From Chitinophaga japonensis (lineage in GTDB: Bacteria; Bacteroidota; Bacteroidia; Chitinophagales; Chitinophagaceae): a stretch of 64,000 nt of DNA. Numbering within the stretch: position 1 is the first letter of the stretch; each line of letters starts with the position of its first letter. The notes below the pieces were generated by a model. The model saw nothing but the letters and a program-made list of their open reading frames with translations, was not told the DNA's origin and did no database searches. Shown in pieces: positions 60,222-64,000 of this stretch. Where the stretch lies: positions 732,326-796,325 of the forward strand of contig NZ_VLLG01000004.1 of assembly GCF_007830125.1 (NCBI RefSeq). Direction: 5' to 3'. The position numbers and the translations under genes are program-made.

Positions 60222-61475
60222 TCAAAACTCATTTTTGTACATAGCCTTTCCATCCAGGCTGTATAATTCCACCTTGTCCACCTCACACAACCCGTTTGAA
60301 ATATAACCAAGGCCGGCCAGGTATTTGGTATCTGTAGTATATCTTGTTGAAAAAACCTCTTTACCATTTATTTTCACAACAGCCACCTTATTTTTTACTG
60401 TTATTTCTATATCTGTCCACTGGTTTACGTCAAAAGTTATGGGAAGTAAATCATTATCACTTCCTTTCTTTAATTGCTCCCCGAATGCGACGAACGCCTC
60501 GTGCGCACATCCTTTTGTTGTACATCTCATATTCATAAACGACCGCTGGCAATAGAGCTCTATTTCAATGTAAGGGCATAAGCTATTTCTTACTTCCTGC
60601 ATTCGTACCCTGGTTTTATACCGGAAGTTATCGCCGGGTATATCCATCTGGCTGGGGAAGTACACGTAATGGTAGCGTTTGTCTTTGCTGACTTCAATAT
60701 TATTCTCCTGCAATTGCTGTATGCGCAGGCCGAGGCTGCCATTATTATTGAAAGTATCCACTTTAATATACTGGGTGGTGTAATTGGCTATATTGTCAAT
60801 AGCATAAAAAAACCAGCGGTCTGTGGGAATACTTACATCTGCCGTCTTGATGACAGCATCATTCGCTATGAGTTTTGCAATATGATAACCGGGTTCGTAG
60901 TAGATATCTGTTAGTGTGTAGGTTTTTTTGTAAATTCTTCTCTTACGGTTTTCATTCCAGGATTGCTGAATAAAAAAACTATCGGCCTGCACTTCATCAA
61001 TATTATAGCTAAAAACCACAGAATTCGGAATATCGTTCGGGGTATTCTTCCGGAATGAAAAAGATGCCTTTTCTGCATTCTTCAGGGTTCCTTTTGTTGA
61101 GTGGAAAAAATAAAAGCTTCCCAGGATGATGATGACGACCGGTACAGACCAATATTTTATATTAAACCTCCGTTCCGGCTCTTTTGCTGATTCCTTCGCT
61201 GGCCCTTCGTCAATTTTGCCGGCTTTAAAATCCTGCCAGGTCTTGTAATCATAGTAATTGGCGATCGCATTTAAGGTGGCTACCTGGGGCAAGCGGGTGA
61301 ATTCGCCATAAGCAAGCCGTTTTATGGTGGTTCCACTTATCAGGATGCCGGATTTTTGTGCTAGCTGCTCCCCGATATAATCAAAGTCACGTTGGGTCAT
61401 CCTGGCGGGATCACTATATCCATTTTTATTAAAAATCTCTATTACACTAGCTTTTACCAATGCCTGTTCATTCAT
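60222..61475 (-). CDS. Membrane-anchored HTH-like protein with extracytoplasmic sensor region
   Basis: The 417-residue protein has an N-terminal domain of about 85 residues with a helix-turn-helix-like region (ILISGTTIKRLAYGE, LNAIANYYDYKTWQDF), then a linker and one transmembrane helix at about 109-125 (YWSVPVVIIILGSFYF). The large extracytoplasmic part (PNSVVFSYNIDEVQADSFF, PKD-like, then LamG-like EIELYCQRSFMNMRC) ends near residue 400. This layout (DNA-binding domain inside, sensor outside) is that of a one-component membrane regulator. I do not recognise a named family. It is convergent with the EthD gene. Confidence 0.7.
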   Translation of the reverse strand: MNEQALVKASVIEIFNKNGYSDPARMTQRDFDYIGEQLAQKSGILISGTTIKRLAYGEFTRLPQVATLNAIANYYDYKTWQDFKAGKIDEGPAKESAKEPERRFNIKYWSVPVVIIILGSFYFFHSTKGTLKNAEKASFSFRKNTPNDIPNSVVFSYNIDEVQADSFFIQQSWNENRKRRIYKKTYTLTDIYYEPGYHIAKLIANDAVIKTADVSIPTDRWFFYAIDNIANYTTQYIKVDTFNNNGSLGLRIQQLQENNIEVSKDKRYHYVYFPSQMDIPGDNFRYKTRVRMQEVRNSLCPYIEIELYCQRSFMNMRCTTKGCAHEAFVAFGEQLKKGSDNDLLPITFDVNQWTDIEITVKNKVAVVKINGKEVFSTRYTTDTKYLAGLGYISNGLCEVDKVELYSLDGKAMYKNEF

Positions 61476-61694
61476 AGAACAATCTTAATACGGTCAAGAT
61501 TAGTTTATACAAGTGGCCCGGATAACAGGCCCCTCCATTCTTATCAAGCTGCCCAAAATTCCCTGAAGGCACGTATTTATTCAGTTTTGGGGGCTTTTGC
61601 TGAGCTTTTGGCAGTGAATTTTTATGCCCGGTGACTTACTTGCATAACGTTTCAATGATGGCTTACAAATGATTTTAAAACTAAATAATTTAAT

Positions 61695-62801
61695 ATGAAT
61701 AAACAAGCTTCCGCTTCGAAATTGCTGCGGGTGCTAACGATAGCGGCGCTGGGCTTTTATGAGAGCTCCTTGCCGGTAGTTGCGCAAGTCGTGGCGCCCG
61801 GTTGGAGCGCCCCTGCAACAACGATCGTGGTACCTGAGGAAAGGGAGTTTCAGAACGGCAATGTCCGTCTTTCCGGTACGCTTTACCTGCCGGGTGGGCC
61901 GGGGCCATTTCCCGCCATCATTGCATTCCATTCCGCCTCCTCGGCAACGCGGGATCTTCCGTTATATCAACATTTAAAGGACCTGCTGCCTGTCCTGGGT
62001 TATGCGGTGTTCATCTATGACAGGCGTGGCAGCGGCAAATCAACCGGCGAACGCGCAGGTACCGATTTTAATACGCTGGCTGACGACGGCCTGGCCGCGT
62101 TGCAAATGCTTGCCGCTGACAAGCGGATCAATGCGCGGAAAATCGGCTTTTGGGGGTTGAGCCAGGGAGGCTGGCTTTCAGTGCTCGCCGCATCCCGCTC
62201 TCCACAGGTTGCCTTTGCCATATCCATATCCGCTCCCCTGACAACGCCGGATGTGCAGATGAATTTTGCCGTAGAAAACATTCTGCGCGTTAAAGGTTTC
62301 CGCGACGAAGATATCCGGGCAGCAATCAGGACAAGAACAGCGGTAGATGATTTCATGCGTGGGCGGGGAGATCGCCGCGCTGTCGAACAAATGTTGGCGG
62401 ATGCTGTTAAAAGGCCATGGTTTAAATATTCCTATATTTCGCCAATGCTGGACGATCCTGCCCATTCCCAGTGGGCGAAGGAGATCGCGCTCGATCCCGT
62501 CACAACGCTTGAGCGAGTCCGTTGCCCCATCCTTATATTGTTTGGAGCGGATGATCCCTGGGTACCGGTCAGGATTTCTGCAGCACTTCTCGGCAAAATG
62601 GCCGGCAGGAAAACAAACCTGGGCTATGCAGTTATCGCCGGCGCAAATCACGAAATGGCAACCACCGTGGCTCCTGAGGAAGAACTGGACCCTGCCAACG
62701 CCACCGCGTTTGCACCGGATGCTCCATCATACTTCGGTATCTTGGCAAAATGGTTGAGTAGTCTACATTCAAAATCATCATATCAAACCACTTTAAAATA
62801 A
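61695..62801 (+). CDS. Exported alpha/beta hydrolase
   Basis: The 368-residue protein has a signal-like N-terminus (LRVLTIAALGFYESSLPVVAQ). The hydrolase fold starts at about residue 50: PAIIAFHSASSATRD, YDRRGSGKSTGERAG, the nucleophile elbow GLSQGGW (Ser156), the acid in FGADDPWVP (Asp286 or Asp287) and the His in GANHEM (His319). It resembles the dienelactone-hydrolase and acyl-peptidase-like group of exported esterases. The substrate is unknown. A short gap of 6 bases links it to the membrane protein gene after it. Confidence 0.85.
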   Translation: MNKQASASKLLRVLTIAALGFYESSLPVVAQVVAPGWSAPATTIVVPEEREFQNGNVRLSGTLYLPGGPGPFPAIIAFHSASSATRDLPLYQHLKDLLPVLGYAVFIYDRRGSGKSTGERAGTDFNTLADDGLAALQMLAADKRINARKIGFWGLSQGGWLSVLAASRSPQVAFAISISAPLTTPDVQMNFAVENILRVKGFRDEDIRAAIRTRTAVDDFMRGRGDRRAVEQMLADAVKRPWFKYSYISPMLDDPAHSQWAKEIALDPVTTLERVRCPILILFGADDPWVPVRISAALLGKMAGRKTNLGYAVIAGANHEMATTVAPEEELDPANATAFAPDAPSYFGILAKWLSSLHSKSSYQTTLK

Positions 62802-62807
62802 TACTAT

Positions 62808-63572
62808 ATGAATATATGGATGAGCGCAGGCCGCATATTCTTTGCAATTGGGATAACAGGCATAGGAGTACTGCATTTTTTCTACCCGGGAATCAGGCCG
62901 ATTATAATACCTGGATTAACAGGTATACCTTCCAGTTTATCTTTTATCCCTTATTTTATAGCTGTGCTGCTGATTGGTGCAGGGTCTTTAATTGTTATTG
63001 GTAAAAAATTCAATACCCTTTCATGGTTAATGGGCATCCTGTTTTTTTTACTGTTTCTATTTGGTCATTTCCCCAGGTTTTTATCAGCAGGGTCTTTTAA
63101 TAACTATTGGGTGAATCTTAATAAAATTTTAGCATTGTCCGGGGGATTCCTGGTAGTATCAACCATGAATCCACCCAAACCCGAAAACAGGTTCATGAAA
63201 TGGATTACCAGGACAGGACCTTTGGGTAAGTATTTATTTGCGATCATGCTGTATAATTTCGGAGTTGGCCATTTCAACAACCTGGAAGGAGTCAGCAATT
63301 TAGTGCCTAAGTATCTTCCCTTCCCGCAATTCTGGACTTTCCTGGGCGGTGTTGCACTCATGGGATCAGCGATAAGTATTTTCAGTAACTATAAAGTAAA
63401 ACCAATTTTGCTGCTACTTGGGTTAAATTTATTTATCTGGTTGTTATCGTTACACCTTTATTACTCCATTTACTTTCCGCGGTGGCAGGAAGGAGAAAAT
63501 TTTATTGGCTTCCTGACCTGTTTATCTTTTTGCGGCACTGCTTTGATCATATCCCAGACAGCATCCAAATAA
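62808..63572 (+). CDS. Eight-helix integral membrane protein (DoxX-like)
   Basis: The 254-residue protein is almost entirely hydrophobic. It has about eight helices, starting SAGRIFFAIGITGIGVLHFF, then FIPYFIAVLLIGAGSLIVIG, LMGILFFLLFLFGHF, and later FWTFLGGVALMGSAISIF and LLLGLNLFIWLLSLHLY. The pattern and the GHF/GVLHFFYPG segments resemble the DoxX/SURF4-like group, but the family is not certain. It is translated 6 bases after the hydrolase. The sequence here is visibly AT-richer than the first half of the window. Confidence 0.7.
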   Translation: MNIWMSAGRIFFAIGITGIGVLHFFYPGIRPIIIPGLTGIPSSLSFIPYFIAVLLIGAGSLIVIGKKFNTLSWLMGILFFLLFLFGHFPRFLSAGSFNNYWVNLNKILALSGGFLVVSTMNPPKPENRFMKWITRTGPLGKYLFAIMLYNFGVGHFNNLEGVSNLVPKYLPFPQFWTFLGGVALMGSAISIFSNYKVKPILLLLGLNLFIWLLSLHLYYSIYFPRWQEGENFIGFLTCLSFCGTALIISQTASK

Positions 63573-63622
63573 GTGTTCCACATCCCATAAAAAAGTATGA
63601 ATTTTGCAAATCATATCGATTT

Positions 63623-64000
63623 ATGGCAAAAGCAACAGAATCACTTGAACAGTTCTACAAGGACAAGTATGGTGTCCTGTCCGGAGATTTCCAAAAGAAC
63701 ATTGGGCAGTTTAATGTCTTCAGGATTGAAGACAGGATCCGCTCCGGCACCAGTTCACCAACCTTTATCCGCAGGGATTTCTTTAAGATTATGCTTTTCC
63801 GGGGAGATAATGTTTTCCATTACGGCAACAAAAGTATTCCGATAAGCGGGAATACGTTGCTTTTCTTTCATCCCCTGGTACCGTATACTTATGATCCATT
63901 AACGTCCGATAGCTCCGGTTATTTCTGTGTGTTCAAGAATGAGTTTTTCCAGGAGAGCCTGCGCCTGGACTTAGGGGAGCTGCCTTTGTTCACTACAGGT
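63623..64000 (+). CDS. AraC-family regulator, N-terminal part (partial)
   Basis: A gene starts at the ATG 63623 and is cut by the window end after 126 codons. The visible part is a cupin-type sensor: FYKDKYGVLSGDFQKNIGQF, then RIEDRIRSGTSSPTFIRRD, FFKIMLFRGDNVFHYGN, and LLFFHPLVPYTYDP, typical of AraC N-terminal sensor domains. The HTH lies outside the window. It follows the DoxX-like gene by about 50 bases and could belong to the same unit. Confidence 0.8.
   Translation, partial: MAKATESLEQFYKDKYGVLSGDFQKNIGQFNVFRIEDRIRSGTSSPTFIRRDFFKIMLFRGDNVFHYGNKSIPISGNTLLFFHPLVPYTYDPLTSDSSGYFCVFKNEFFQESLRLDLGELPLFTTG

Noticed and set aside
1..64000. CRISPR arrays, rRNA, tRNA, prophage or integrase genes
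   Set aside because: No regularly spaced repeats, RNA gene sequences, phage structural genes or integrase motifs were found on either strand by reading.

Overview
The window looks like a chromosome segment from a Bacteroidota bacterium of the Chitinophagaceae type. The evidence is two SusC/SusD outer-membrane uptake systems, many lipoproteins with Bacteroidota-style lipoboxes, TAnnTTTG-like promoter elements, a GH92/GH76 alpha-mannan locus, several sulfatases and AraC regulators, and a bacterial terpene synthase. No rRNA, tRNA, CRISPR array, prophage or intact insertion sequence was seen. The genus is an inference from gene content, not from a marker gene.

Layout: 1-5656 is mixed. It holds the tail of a choice-of-anchor I protein, a sulfatase, exported MsrB and MsrA methionine sulfoxide reductases, small secreted unknowns and a YwqK-like MORN protein. 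5653-21104 is one alpha-mannan utilisation locus on the minus strand. In transcription order it runs GntR regulator, ROK sugar kinase, mannose-6-phosphate isomerase, GH92, SusC, SusD, SusE, two GH76 and an MFS sugar importer. Together these could take surface mannan to fructose-6-phosphate. The SusC reading frame is broken by one missing base in its plug region, and the GntR gene and the operon each carry a matching palindrome at the start. 21265-27438 holds a PAP2 phosphatase fused to a barrel-like domain, a lipoprotein, a 172-bp inverted-repeat element, an outer-membrane barrel, an OmpA-like lipoprotein and a lipase maturation factor homologue.

27759-33229 is a divergent AraC / transporter-aldolase-sulfatase cluster. 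33359-35635 is katG. 35724-38804 is a rifamycin phosphotransferase-like gene with its own MarR regulator and a near-perfect palindromic operator. 38931-44868 is a sugar-acid locus (AraC, FGGY kinase, BASS-type symporter, RraA-like aldolase, enolase-superfamily dehydratase) in which the dehydratase and the aldolase both carry export signals. 45041-50973 is a second SusC/SusD pair with a GH43 glycosidase.

51150-52852 is an HxlR regulator divergent from an MFS efflux pump with paired palindromes between them. 53015-54883 holds a SAM methyltransferase and a class I terpene synthase with all the expected catalytic motifs. 54901-64000 is a patchwork: a RibD-fold reductase, a cupin-like fragment, a PadR-permease pair, a LamG/DUF1080-like protein, an EthD protein, a membrane-anchored HTH protein, an alpha/beta hydrolase, an eight-helix membrane protein and the start of an AraC regulator. 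By eye it is more AT-rich than the first 50 kb.
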